Assembly (NCBI RefSeq): GCF_947500765.1
Contig: NZ_CANMTH010000013.1
Location: 31,458 to 95,457 of the forward strand
Reading direction: 5' to 3'
Length of the DNA: 64,000 bases
From: an uncultured Formosa sp.
GTDB lineage: Bacteria > Bacteroidota > Bacteroidia > Flavobacteriales > Flavobacteriaceae
Numbering within the stretch: position 1 is the stretch's first letter; every line of letters starts with the position of its first letter. The position numbers and the translations under genes are program-made. Shown here piece after piece: positions 51,849-60,319 of this stretch. The notes beneath the pieces were generated by a model, which was not told where the DNA came from, searched no databases, and worked only from the letters and a program-made list of their open reading frames with translations.

Positions 51849-52730
51849 TTAAGAATTCATCAACTCTTTAATATCTGTGTCTTTAAGTTTTGGATTGGCA
51901 CCTTCATGGCTAGCGACTAAAGCACCTACTGCACAAGCATAATCTATAGCATCTTGCGGAGGTGTATCTTTAAGTAATTTGGTAATTAAAGATCCTAAAA
52001 AAGAATCGCCTGCACCAACCGTATCTACTACTTTAACTTTATAACCTTTATTATGGTAAAACGTATTATTATGATAATAGATTGCTCCACGAGAACCTAT
52101 AGTTACACATATAGATTTTGTATGTGTCTGTTTTGCTATAAATAAGATATTGTCTTCTATAGAGGTCGATTTAAAACCTAGAGATGTTGCAATCTCAAAA
52201 ATTTCGTCGTCATTAAATTTAATAAAATCGGCTGTATTCATTACATAATTTAAAACTTCTGTTGTATAATGTGGAGCTCTTAAATTAATATCTAAAATTT
52301 TATATTTAGCAACTTTTAAAAGGCTGTATAAAGTAGATCTTGATGTAGTATCTCTTGCCGCTAAACTTCCAAAAATAAAAGCATCAGCTTGTTTTGTTTT
52401 TTCGATAGCTACTTCTGTAAGCTGAATATTATCCCAAGCTCTATTTAAATTAATAGTGTAAGAAGCCGAACCATTGTTATCTAAAATAACATCTACAGCT
52501 CCTGTTTCTAAAGCATCATCAACTTGAATATTCTCTGTATCTACGCCATGCTCTTTAACAAAATTAGCAATTTCAATACCTTTAGTATCATCACCAATTC
52601 TAGTAATTATAGACACTTGATTTCCGAAAGACTGTAATCTTAAAGCGACATTTAATGGGGCACCACCAATTTTTTTATGCGTTGGAAACACATCCCATAA
52701 CACCTCGCCAAAACAAACTATATTTTTCAT
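51849..52730 (-). CDS. Fructokinase (PfkB-family carbohydrate kinase)
   Basis: 293 residues. Ribokinase-like features are GEVLWDVFPTHKKIGGAPLNVALRL (substrate loop GGAPLN) and the anion-hole/catalytic motif VVDTVGAGDSFLGSLI with the catalytic Asp. It phosphorylates fructose from the mannitol dehydrogenase reaction to fructose 6-phosphate. Its start codon directly abuts the dehydrogenase stop codon, so cotranscription and likely coupling follow. This is the third and last gene of the mannitol operon. Other sugars cannot be excluded from sequence alone, but the context is strong. Confidence 0.92.
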   Translation of the reverse strand: MKNIVCFGEVLWDVFPTHKKIGGAPLNVALRLQSFGNQVSIITRIGDDTKGIEIANFVKEHGVDTENIQVDDALETGAVDVILDNNGSASYTINLNRAWDNIQLTEVAIEKTKQADAFIFGSLAARDTTSRSTLYSLLKVAKYKILDINLRAPHYTTEVLNYVMNTADFIKFNDDEIFEIATSLGFKSTSIEDNILFIAKQTHTKSICVTIGSRGAIYYHNNTFYHNKGYKVKVVDTVGAGDSFLGSLITKLLKDTPPQDAIDYACAVGALVASHEGANPKLKDTDIKELMNS

Positions 52731-54227
52731 TTAACTATGTTTTAAAGCCAATTTATTCCAAGCTATTACACTGTGTTCTATACCGTTTTCTGAAATAGCT
52801 TTATATGCTTTTGTAAATGCCTGCACAAAGGTTTCTGATGTTTTTAATTTTCCGAAAATAGATTCTAGTTCTAAAAATTTAGCAGGATTTTCTTTAGCCA
52901 ATTTTGCTTGTTTAGCTAAAGTTGCTTGCATAACATCTTTTATTATTAAATCGTGTTGATTTTCGTCTTTTCCTAAACTATAAATCGCCCAAGCTGCAAT
53001 GACTAACGCTGCAAAATCTACAGATCCGTGTCTTAATAATTGTGCATTCACGGTAGGTAAAACAAATATTGGAAATTTAGCAGAACTTTCTGAACAAATA
53101 CGATCGATTTGATCTTTCATATAAATATTACCAAATCTGTGTAATAATGTTTCTTTATACTTATCTAAATCTACGCCTTCTAAATCGGATAAGGTTGGAG
53201 TAACTTCCTGATCCATGTATAATCTTAAAAATGCACTAATTTCAGCATTATAAACCGCTTCATCAATTGTAGCATAACCTCTTAATGCCCCTAAAATTCC
53301 CAATACAGAATGTCCAGCATTTAGAAGTGTTAATTTCATTTTTTCGTATGGATCTACATCTTCAACAAATTGTGCCCCTACGGTTTCCCAAGCTGGTCTT
53401 CCGGCTTTAAATTCGTCTTCGATTACCCATTGATGAAATGGTTCGCAAACTACTGGCCAAGCATCATCAATTCCAGAAGATGCATTTAAATTTGAGATAT
53501 CTACAGGAGACGTTGCAGGCGTAATACGGTCTACCATACTATTAGGGAACGATACATTTTCATGTATCCATGCCATTAATTCTGGCTCTGCTTTTTCAAC
53601 ATAACTCAACAACATACGTTTTGCCAAATCTCCGTTTCCTTTAATATTATCGCAAGACTGAATGGTAATTGCTAAACCATTTTCTTTACGGCGTTTTAAG
53701 GCTTGAGTAAGATACCCAAATATAGTTTTTGGTGCATCTGGATGTTCTAAATCGTATTGAATTTGCGGATTATTAAAATCGAAAGCTTCAGTAGCTTCAT
53801 TATAATTATACCCACCTTCTGTAATTGTTAAGGTAATAATTTTAATATCTGGACTTGCCATTTTTTCAATAACCTGCATCGGATTTTCTGGTGCATATAA
53901 ACACTCTACAATAGATCCAATAACACGTTTAGTTAACGTACCATCCAACTCTTTAATAACAAGGGTATACAATCCGTCTTGTTCTTTTAACGTATTATAT
54001 ATTTTTGTATCGAAATCTAATAATGCAACTCCACAAATACCCCAATCTGTGACCTTCGTATCGTGTAATAATTGATCTGTATAAAATGCTTCATGTGCTC
54101 TGTGAAAACCACCAATACCCACATGTACAATACCTGCCTTTACTTTAGAACGATCGTAAGTTGGACAAGATACTTTTTTGGCAACTTTGGCCAAATTCAT
54201 CTGATTAAGTTTAATTAAATTTTCCAC
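52731..54227 (-). CDS. Mannitol 2-dehydrogenase family oxidoreductase
   Basis: 498 residues, long-chain polyol dehydrogenase. The NAD site is near GIVHVGIGGFHRAHEAFYTD. The catalytic motif MKLTLLNAGHSVLG contains K298, N303 and H306, as in Pseudomonas mannitol 2-dehydrogenase. It oxidises D-mannitol to D-fructose with NAD+ in the cytosol. The fructokinase gene downstream and the permease gene upstream (five bases) give a transport-oxidation-phosphorylation pathway. Fructuronate/altronate reductases share the family; the fructokinase neighbour favours mannitol. Confidence 0.93.
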   Translation of the reverse strand: MENLIKLNQMNLAKVAKKVSCPTYDRSKVKAGIVHVGIGGFHRAHEAFYTDQLLHDTKVTDWGICGVALLDFDTKIYNTLKEQDGLYTLVIKELDGTLTKRVIGSIVECLYAPENPMQVIEKMASPDIKIITLTITEGGYNYNEATEAFDFNNPQIQYDLEHPDAPKTIFGYLTQALKRRKENGLAITIQSCDNIKGNGDLAKRMLLSYVEKAEPELMAWIHENVSFPNSMVDRITPATSPVDISNLNASSGIDDAWPVVCEPFHQWVIEDEFKAGRPAWETVGAQFVEDVDPYEKMKLTLLNAGHSVLGILGALRGYATIDEAVYNAEISAFLRLYMDQEVTPTLSDLEGVDLDKYKETLLHRFGNIYMKDQIDRICSESSAKFPIFVLPTVNAQLLRHGSVDFAALVIAAWAIYSLGKDENQHDLIIKDVMQATLAKQAKLAKENPAKFLELESIFGKLKTSETFVQAFTKAYKAISENGIEHSVIAWNKLALKHS

Positions 54228-54231
54228 GATA

Positions 54232-55947
54232 TTATATGTTTTTATTTTTTCCTCTTTTTAATTTCCAGTATGCAGTTACAAAATATGTTATAGTACATAC
54301 AAAAGCATAACGATAAAAGATATCACGATTTACTATGTATACACTTTCGTCTGAACTATAGAATAAAACAATTACGGCTAAGATTAAAGTAATTACTAGC
54401 GTGATTATAGAAATTCCTCCTAATATTTTTGAAAATACAGAATGATCTTTTATTACTACTTTTTCTAGCTTGGCTTTTTCGTCTTGATATTCTTCTATAT
54501 GTTTATTTCTTATTTTTTCTCTTAGCTCTTCAACAGGATATTGTTCTTTGGCTCCGTATTTACCAGCCAAAAGGGTATATATAATGATGGTAAAAATCCA
54601 AGTTGGTATAAAAAGATAATAGAATGGCATTACATTAAGAATATTTAAACCAAACCCGAAAACTAAACCTAATCCCCAAGATACAATAGCAGGCGTACTA
54701 AATGTTAATTGTTTATAATACGACCAATAACGTGTATATCCTATTTTAGGAAATATTTGATGTTCTGCAAACACGATCCCTCCTACTGGAACCACTAATA
54801 ATCCAGCATAAGTTAATAATGGTAAAATCTGACTGAATACAAACGGAAAACAGGCCACTATCATAGTTACAATTCCTACGACAATAGTTGTTTTTTTACG
54901 CGAATGATTTTTAAAAATAGCCTGTGCAGCCAACCCTGCGCGATATAAATTAGTAATGGCTGTTGTCCATCCTGCAACAATTACAATTACAAATCCAGAC
55001 CAACCTAAGGCATAATAAGCAACATCTCCAGGATCTAAAGCGACTATTGGCTTTCCTATAATTACAGCAGCACCAGCTCCCATTATTCCTGCAGAAATCC
55101 AAGCTACGTAATGACCAAACATCATCCCTGTACTTGTTGTTAAACCGTAAGATTTCTTTTTTGCAAAACGCAATAAAGCCATATCTATTAAACCAAAATG
55201 AGTAATAGTATTGGCTGCCCAAGCAAAACCTATAACCTCTACAAGCCCCATACCAGGTTCTCCTTTACTATTAATACCTGTCCAAATAGAATGGTTTCCT
55301 AAAGTTATAAAATCGGCCCAACTTCCAGGCATTGTTTCTCCCAACTCTACAAGAGATAATGCAGGAAGTAATACAAAAGCACCACTAATAAACATAACAA
55401 ATAACCAAGGTGCACAAATACCTGAAAATTCTGAAACAGCTTTAAACCCATATATTGCAATAGATACCACAACAAAACCAACACATAATACTATTATTAT
55501 AAACCATAAATTTGTAGGGTACCAATTAAGCTGTGCTGGAATATTAAAAGCAAAACGAACAGCCGTAGCAGACACTGTAACCATGGCAGCAGATATAACT
55601 GTAAAGATGATAACATTAGCCCAATTATAAAGCTTGGTCATAGAATCTCCTGCAATTTTATGCAAATATGTATATAAACTTAATCGAGTATCTACAGCTA
55701 TTGGCGAAGTAATTAATGTCCAACTTAAAACAGCTAGAATGTTACCTATTAATAACCCTAAAAGAATGTCTTTTGTTTTAGCTCCTAAAGCAACAAAAGT
55801 GGCTCCAATTACAAATTCTGTTGCAGCAACATGTTCTGCAGCATATAAACCTGCAAAATGAGTCCAGTCGTGCAATCTATGTTTAGACACTGGCAATTGC
55901 TCTTCGTCTATATTTTCGAACTCTTGAAAATTTTTGCTTGTATTCAT
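54232..55947 (-). CDS. NCS1-family (purine-cytosine permease type) transporter in the mannitol operon
   Basis: 571 residues, about 12 membrane helices plus two near the C-terminus. NCS1 features are an N-terminal HDWTHFAGLYAAEHVAATEF segment, FGLIDMALLRFAKK, and GWTTAITNLYRAGLAAQAIF. NCS1 proteins classically carry nucleobases, allantoin or hydantoins with Na+ or H+. As first gene of a mannitol dehydrogenase/fructokinase operon it is probably a polyol permease, a change of substrate I infer from context. The C-terminal part (~470-571) with two extra helices is longer than in most family members. It is divergent from the Nudix-related regulator. Confidence 0.85.
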   Translation of the reverse strand: MNTSKNFQEFENIDEEQLPVSKHRLHDWTHFAGLYAAEHVAATEFVIGATFVALGAKTKDILLGLLIGNILAVLSWTLITSPIAVDTRLSLYTYLHKIAGDSMTKLYNWANVIIFTVISAAMVTVSATAVRFAFNIPAQLNWYPTNLWFIIIVLCVGFVVVSIAIYGFKAVSEFSGICAPWLFVMFISGAFVLLPALSLVELGETMPGSWADFITLGNHSIWTGINSKGEPGMGLVEVIGFAWAANTITHFGLIDMALLRFAKKKSYGLTTSTGMMFGHYVAWISAGIMGAGAAVIIGKPIVALDPGDVAYYALGWSGFVIVIVAGWTTAITNLYRAGLAAQAIFKNHSRKKTTIVVGIVTMIVACFPFVFSQILPLLTYAGLLVVPVGGIVFAEHQIFPKIGYTRYWSYYKQLTFSTPAIVSWGLGLVFGFGLNILNVMPFYYLFIPTWIFTIIIYTLLAGKYGAKEQYPVEELREKIRNKHIEEYQDEKAKLEKVVIKDHSVFSKILGGISIITLVITLILAVIVLFYSSDESVYIVNRDIFYRYAFVCTITYFVTAYWKLKRGKNKNI

Positions 55948-56034
55948 ATTCAGTTAGTATTAGTGTTTGTTTAAAATATCATGTCTTTATTAAAATTCTA
56001 TAAACTCGAAGTTTAATTTGGTTGACATGTTTTA

Positions 56035-56069
56035 CAAACGTAAAAATGACGTTTATAATATGTTTCAAA
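56035..56069 (-). promoter_or_regulatory. Mannitol operon promoter with overlapping operator-like repeat
   Basis: Minus strand: TTTG (56069-56066), 23 bases, TACGTTTG (56042-56035), a -33/-7 match. The perfect inverted repeat AAACGT-N7-ACGTTT (56036-56054) covers the -7 box, so a protein bound there would block transcription. The divergent Nudix-related regulator is the natural candidate. Confidence 0.6.
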
Positions 56070-56232
56070 GATATTCAAAAATATTAAATAACAAAATAAT
56101 TACATAATATATTCTATATTAACTACTTTATATAATATATTATCTTATTAAAAGCACTATAAATATACAAACTATATAAATAAATAATTGTCTTTATTAC
56201 GTTTAATGTTATTAAATTGAAAAACAATTCGT

Positions 56233-56240
56233 TAAATTTG
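56233..56240 (+). promoter_or_regulatory. -7 box TAAATTTG of the Nudix-related regulator gene
   Basis: TAAATTTG matches TAnnTTTG, 16 bases before the ATG. Confidence 0.5.
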
Positions 56241-56256
56241 CGGTATAATTAAACTT

Positions 56257-56994
56257 ATGGAATCAAAAAAAATCCGAAATGTATCTGTAGATTGTGTTGT
56301 CTTTGGATACAATACAATAGAGAAAACACTTAATGTTTTACTTATTAAACGATACCTAGAATCTGAATTAAATTCTGAAGTCTTAGTCGACGATTATGTA
56401 TTAACGGGATATCATGTAAATAAAGATGAAACCCTAGACGATACAGCCACTAGAGCATTAAAAGAGTTAACAGGATTAACAGGATTATATAAAAAACAGT
56501 TTAAAGCTTTTGGAAATCCAAACCGATTATTGAATAAAAAAGATTTGCTTTGGATTAAAAATGAAGATTTTAATACCAGAACAATTACGATTGCTTATTA
56601 TTTTTTAATAAAAACTGAAGCTGTTAATCTATTAGAAAATAAATACAAAGCAAAATGGTTTCCAGTTAACGAATTACCTGAGTTAGGGTTCGATCATGAA
56701 ACTATTCTTTTAGAAGCTTATGAAGATTTAAAAATAAAATGTTTATCCGAGCCTATTATTTTTGAACTATTACCTCATAAATTCACAATAAACGATGTTC
56801 AAGATTTATATCAATCAATTTTGGGTATAGAAATTGACAATCGTAATTTCAGACGAAAACTAATCAACAAAAAATATATTGTTCCTTTAGATGAAAAACA
56901 AGTAGGTGTGTCTAAAAAGCCTGCCCAACTCTACATGTTTAGTAAAGATGTGTATGAGAAAATGTTTGAGAAAAATTATTTAATTAGTATTTAA
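56257..56994 (+). CDS. Nudix-related transcriptional regulator (NrtR/AraR type)
   Basis: 245 residues: a Nudix-like domain (10-150) and a C-terminal winged HTH (about 165-240, FTINDVQDLYQSILGIEIDN, RNFRRKLINKKYIVPL). The Nudix box is degenerate (R66-A67-L68-K69-E70-L71-T72-G73 instead of REUxEExG). Two of the catalytic Glu are lost, so it is a ligand sensor rather than a hydrolase. Bacteroidota use such proteins as sugar-catabolism repressors (AraR) as well as NAD regulators (NrtR). Divergence from the mannitol operon makes it the likely mannitol/fructose-responsive regulator. Confidence 0.88.
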   Translation: MESKKIRNVSVDCVVFGYNTIEKTLNVLLIKRYLESELNSEVLVDDYVLTGYHVNKDETLDDTATRALKELTGLTGLYKKQFKAFGNPNRLLNKKDLLWIKNEDFNTRTITIAYYFLIKTEAVNLLENKYKAKWFPVNELPELGFDHETILLEAYEDLKIKCLSEPIIFELLPHKFTINDVQDLYQSILGIEIDNRNFRRKLINKKYIVPLDEKQVGVSKKPAQLYMFSKDVYEKMFEKNYLISI

Positions 56995-57032
56995 TCTAGA
57001 CATAAAACGAAACGTTAACAGAAATACAAAAA

Positions 57033-57052
57033 AACATTCTAGGTAGTATTTT
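57033..57052. promoter_or_regulatory. TetR operator-like site upstream of the TetR gene
   Basis: AACATTCTAGGTAGTATTTT matches the 20-base core of the downstream palindrome at 16 of 20 positions. It lies four bases upstream of the -7 box at 57057, where binding would block transcription. Confidence 0.5.
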
Positions 57053-57056
57053 TTAA

Positions 57057-57064
57057 TATATTTG
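57057..57064 (+). promoter_or_regulatory. -7 box TATATTTG of the TetR gene
   Basis: TATATTTG matches TAnnTTTG and ends four bases before the ATG, implying a very short leader. Confidence 0.5.
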
Positions 57065-57068
57065 CGAG

Positions 57069-57671
57069 ATGCAACAAGATTTAAAATCTGAACTCACAAA
57101 ACAACTGATAATAGATAAAGCTTTTAATTTATTTTATAAAAACGGGTTTAAAACAACTAGTATTGATAAAATAATGAAAGAAACGTCTCTTAGTAAAGGT
57201 GCTTTTTATCATCATTACAAGAGTAAAAAAGAATTAGGACTTGAAGTTATTGGACTAAAAGTTAAGAGAAGGGTATTAGATAGTATGGTTACACCTTTGT
57301 ATGAAAACGGAAATGCATTACATATCTTAGAGCATGTGTTTTTAGAGCGTTTAAAATCATTTAATATTTATGAAAAACAGCATGGCTGTCCCATGAATAA
57401 TTTGATAAATGAAATTGGAGATGATGAAACTAACTACCAATTAGCCTTGAAAAGTATTATTGAAACCTGGAAAACAGCATTAATTGAATTAATTGAAAGA
57501 GGAAAAAAAGAAGAGACAATTAATAATGAAATCTCTTCGTCAGCTGTAGCCATTTATTTAATTAGTGCTTTTGAAGGTATTAGAGGCATAAGAAAATTAT
57601 ACAATGACGATGTTATTCTAGATAATTATCTAGAAGGTCTTTCACTATATATTAAACAATTAAAAAAATAA
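57069..57671 (+). CDS. TetR family transcriptional regulator
   Basis: 200 residues. The N-terminal helix-turn-helix is KAFNLFYKNGFKTTSIDKIM and LSKGAFYHHYKSKKELGLEV. A C-terminal helical ligand domain contains CPMNNLINEIGDD (typical of the AcrR/TetR_C subgroup that responds to small electrophiles). It is followed by the Tat-exported HAD gene 53 bases downstream. A palindrome in the gap and a related site before its own promoter suggest that it represses itself and the HAD gene. Confidence 0.92.
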   Translation: MQQDLKSELTKQLIIDKAFNLFYKNGFKTTSIDKIMKETSLSKGAFYHHYKSKKELGLEVIGLKVKRRVLDSMVTPLYENGNALHILEHVFLERLKSFNIYEKQHGCPMNNLINEIGDDETNYQLALKSIIETWKTALIELIERGKKEETINNEISSSAVAIYLISAFEGIRGIRKLYNDDVILDNYLEGLSLYIKQLKK

Positions 57672-57685
57672 TTTTTTTTACAAAA

Positions 57686-57709
57686 AAAACATACTAATTA
57701 GTATGTTTT
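57686..57709. promoter_or_regulatory. 24-base perfect palindrome between TetR and HAD genes
   Basis: A perfect palindrome with core ACATACTAATTAGTATGT, 15 bases after the TetR stop codon and 15 before the HAD ATG at 57724. It looks like a TetR-family operator. A weak match is found upstream of tetR. Confidence 0.7.
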
Positions 57710-57723
57710 ATAACATAAAGAAT

Positions 57724-58524
57724 ATGACAAATAAGAGAAGAGATTTTATGAAAAAAACAGCATTATTTAGTTTAGGAGGCGCAGCAGTTTCTTCTTTAGG
57801 ATTTGCTGCTAACGACACTAAAAAAATGAATACAGAATTGAATGGCATAAGACCTAAAGTATTGTTTTTTGATGTTAATGAAACCTTACTTGATTTAACA
57901 ACAATGAAAAAAAGTGTTGGTGATGCGCTTGGAGGCAGACCAGATTTATTACCATTATGGTTTACAACCATGTTACAATATTCTTTAGTAACTACGGTAG
58001 GAAGACAATATAATGACTTTGGAATAATAGGAGTGGCTGCATTACAAATGGTAGCTGCAAACAATGGAATTACAATTTCAGAATCTGATGCAAAAACAGC
58101 TATATTAACGCCTTTACGTTCTATTCCGGCACATCCTGAAGTTAAAGCGGCATTATCAGAATTAAAACAAGCAGGTTATAAGTTAGTTTCATTTACAAAC
58201 TCATCCAACATTGGTGTAGAAACACAGTTTAAAAATGCAGGTTTAATTGATTATTTTGATCACAGATTAAGCATAGAAGATATAGGAAAATTTAAACCAC
58301 ATACAGATGCTTATGATTGGGCTGCACGAAAAATGGGAATTTCTCCTAACGAATGTATGTTAGTTGCTGCACATGGTTGGGATATTGCAGGAGCACTTTG
58401 GGCAAATTGGAGAGGAGCTTTTATAAGCAGACCAGGAGCTCAATTATATCCATTGGCAGATAAACCAGAAATAAATGAATCTGATTTAAAATTAATTACG
58501 GAAAAATTAATTACTTTAAAATAG
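57724..58524 (+). CDS. Exported haloacid dehalogenase-like (HAD, type II) hydrolase with Tat signal
   Basis: 266 residues from ATG 57724; the ATG at 57703 is inside the palindrome. The N-terminus MTNKRRDFMKKTALFSLGGA is a twin-arginine signal (RRDFMKK). HAD motifs are FFDVNETLLDL (D50 nucleophile), SFTNSS, KFKPHTDAYDWA (Lys region) and AAHGWDIAGA. L-2-haloacid dehalogenases hydrolyse halogenated acids. Most are cytosolic, so periplasmic export is unusual. Control by the preceding TetR gene is likely. Confidence 0.88.
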   Translation: MTNKRRDFMKKTALFSLGGAAVSSLGFAANDTKKMNTELNGIRPKVLFFDVNETLLDLTTMKKSVGDALGGRPDLLPLWFTTMLQYSLVTTVGRQYNDFGIIGVAALQMVAANNGITISESDAKTAILTPLRSIPAHPEVKAALSELKQAGYKLVSFTNSSNIGVETQFKNAGLIDYFDHRLSIEDIGKFKPHTDAYDWAARKMGISPNECMLVAAHGWDIAGALWANWRGAFISRPGAQLYPLADKPEINESDLKLITEKLITLK

Positions 58525-58547
58525 TTTAACTAAATGTATGATTTGTA

Positions 58548-58594
58548 AAAGCTCTTATATCAATTCATTATGTATGGATTAATATAAGAGCTTT
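58548..58594. terminator. Convergent hairpin between HAD and antiporter genes
   Basis: AAAGCTCTTATAT pairs with ATATAAGAGCTTT, a 13-base stem with a 21-base loop, between genes that end facing each other. T runs are weak, so termination strength is uncertain. Confidence 0.6.
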
Positions 58595-58613
58595 GTATAT
58601 ATAAAGTTTTAAA

Positions 58614-60086
58614 TTAGGAAAGAGAAGGTTGAGCTAATAAATTATTAATTTCTTCTAAACTTTCATCATTATCTAATAATAAAACTAAAACATCGTTTGC
58701 TTCAATAAGTGTAGATCCACCTGGGCGTACAAAATGCCCCTTCCTTTTAATCATGACAATAAAAGCAAATTTTGGTAAATGTAAATCAACAATACGTTTA
58801 TCTACAGCATAGCTTTCAGGAGATATTGTTGTTTCTTCCATAGCAGACTTAGGTAAATCTAGAATATAACGTTCGTTCTCACGTTCTATTTTAGCTTCTT
58901 CAGGCATTGCGACATTTAACCATTTTGCAAACACAGATAATGTAGTACCTTGAATCAATATAGAGGTTACAGAAATAAAGAATACAATATTAAAAATAAT
59001 ATTTGCTTTTTCTATTCCTGCTAAAAGCGGATATGTAGCAAATACAATTGGAACAGCTCCACGTAACCCAACCCATGAAATATAAAATCGTCTTCTATTT
59101 TTCATTTTAAAAAACATAGTACTTATAAAAACACTTAATGGTCTAGCAACAAGAATTAAAAATACTGATATAAGTAATCCAATACCCATATAAGGTGTAA
59201 TCTCAGAAGGAAAAACAAGTAAACCAAGCGTTAAGAACAACACGATTTGCATTAACCAAGCCATACCATCAAACATTTTTAAAATGGTAGATTTATGAAT
59301 AAGATCTTGATTACCTAAATACACAGAACAAATGTAAATAGCTAGAAACCCATTTCCGCCAACTGAATCGGTAGCTGAAAAAGTAATAAACATAAGTGCT
59401 ATAACCAAAACAGGATAAAGACCTTCAAAGTCTAAAGTAATCCTATTAATTATTAATTTACTCAATTTACCAAAAGCAAAACCAGCTATTCCTCCTATTA
59501 TCATTTGCTGAAAAAACATAATAACAATAGTCATTATATCTTCATCTTGATTTACAACCAAACTCAAAAATGCTAAAGTTAGCACATACGCCATCGGATC
59601 GTTACTACCACTTTCTAGTTCTAAAGTTGGTCTTAAGTTAGCTTTTAAAGCTAAATTTTTAGATCGTAAAATAGAAAAGACTGCGGCGGCATCTGTAGAC
59701 GACACAATAGAACCTAATAACATACTCTCGAAAATAGTAAAGTCGGTAACATACCATACAAATGTCCCTAAAAAAACAGCGGTTAATAACACACCAAGAG
59801 TAGATAATACAAGTCCTTCTTTAAGTATAGGTTTTACAGTGTTCCAATTGGTATCTAACCCTCCTGAAAATAAAATAAAGTTAAGTGAAACAATACCTAT
59901 AAACTGGGCTAGTTTTGGATCGTCGAAAAGAATTCCTCCTATCCCGTCAGATCCAGCTAACATTCCTATAGATAAAAACAATATTAAAGTTGGAACACCA
60001 AATTTATAAGATGTTTTACCTACAATTATACTGATAAAAAGTAATAGTGAGCCTACAAGTACTATATTCTCAATGGTTAAATTCAT
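58614..60086 (-). CDS. CPA1 potassium/proton antiporter (CvrA/NhaP2-like)
   Basis: 490 residues. About 12 helices include LSSTDAAAVFSILRSKNL-like sequence (IVSSTDAAAVFSILRS), LELESGSNDPMAYVLTLAFL (the conserved ND pair of CPA1) and WVGLRGAVPIVFATYPLL. A C-terminal cytosolic domain (about 400-490) has the TrkA_C pattern (KFAFIVMIKRKGHFVRPGGS, ANDVLVLLLDN). NhaP2/CvrA proteins expel K+ or Na+ in exchange for protons at low osmolarity. It is a single-gene unit, convergent with the HAD gene. Confidence 0.92.
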   Translation of the reverse strand: MNLTIENIVLVGSLLLFISIIVGKTSYKFGVPTLILFLSIGMLAGSDGIGGILFDDPKLAQFIGIVSLNFILFSGGLDTNWNTVKPILKEGLVLSTLGVLLTAVFLGTFVWYVTDFTIFESMLLGSIVSSTDAAAVFSILRSKNLALKANLRPTLELESGSNDPMAYVLTLAFLSLVVNQDEDIMTIVIMFFQQMIIGGIAGFAFGKLSKLIINRITLDFEGLYPVLVIALMFITFSATDSVGGNGFLAIYICSVYLGNQDLIHKSTILKMFDGMAWLMQIVLFLTLGLLVFPSEITPYMGIGLLISVFLILVARPLSVFISTMFFKMKNRRRFYISWVGLRGAVPIVFATYPLLAGIEKANIIFNIVFFISVTSILIQGTTLSVFAKWLNVAMPEEAKIERENERYILDLPKSAMEETTISPESYAVDKRIVDLHLPKFAFIVMIKRKGHFVRPGGSTLIEANDVLVLLLDNDESLEEINNLLAQPSLS

Positions 60087-60319
60087 TAATTTATATATTA
60101 GATTTTCCTGACAAATTTATTATTATATAACATGAAATAAGACTAAATCTGTATTAGGTTATTTATTCTTCTCATGTTAAAAATACATTACAATTATTTA
60201 TTTTTCGGGAAATGAATACAAAAATTGAAACTAATTATGGTATTCATAAATAATAATAATAAAAGGTGAATAACAATACGCAATATATTGTTAAATGAAA
60301 TACTTAGAACTTAAAAAAA

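Larger units (their letters stand above)
55948..56256. other. Divergent control region of the mannitol operon
   Basis: This 309-base AT-rich region has no gene. It holds the minus-strand operon promoter with an overlapping inverted repeat and the plus-strand -7 box of the regulator gene (both listed separately). The middle, 56080-56200, is nearly pure A/T. Confidence 0.6.
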
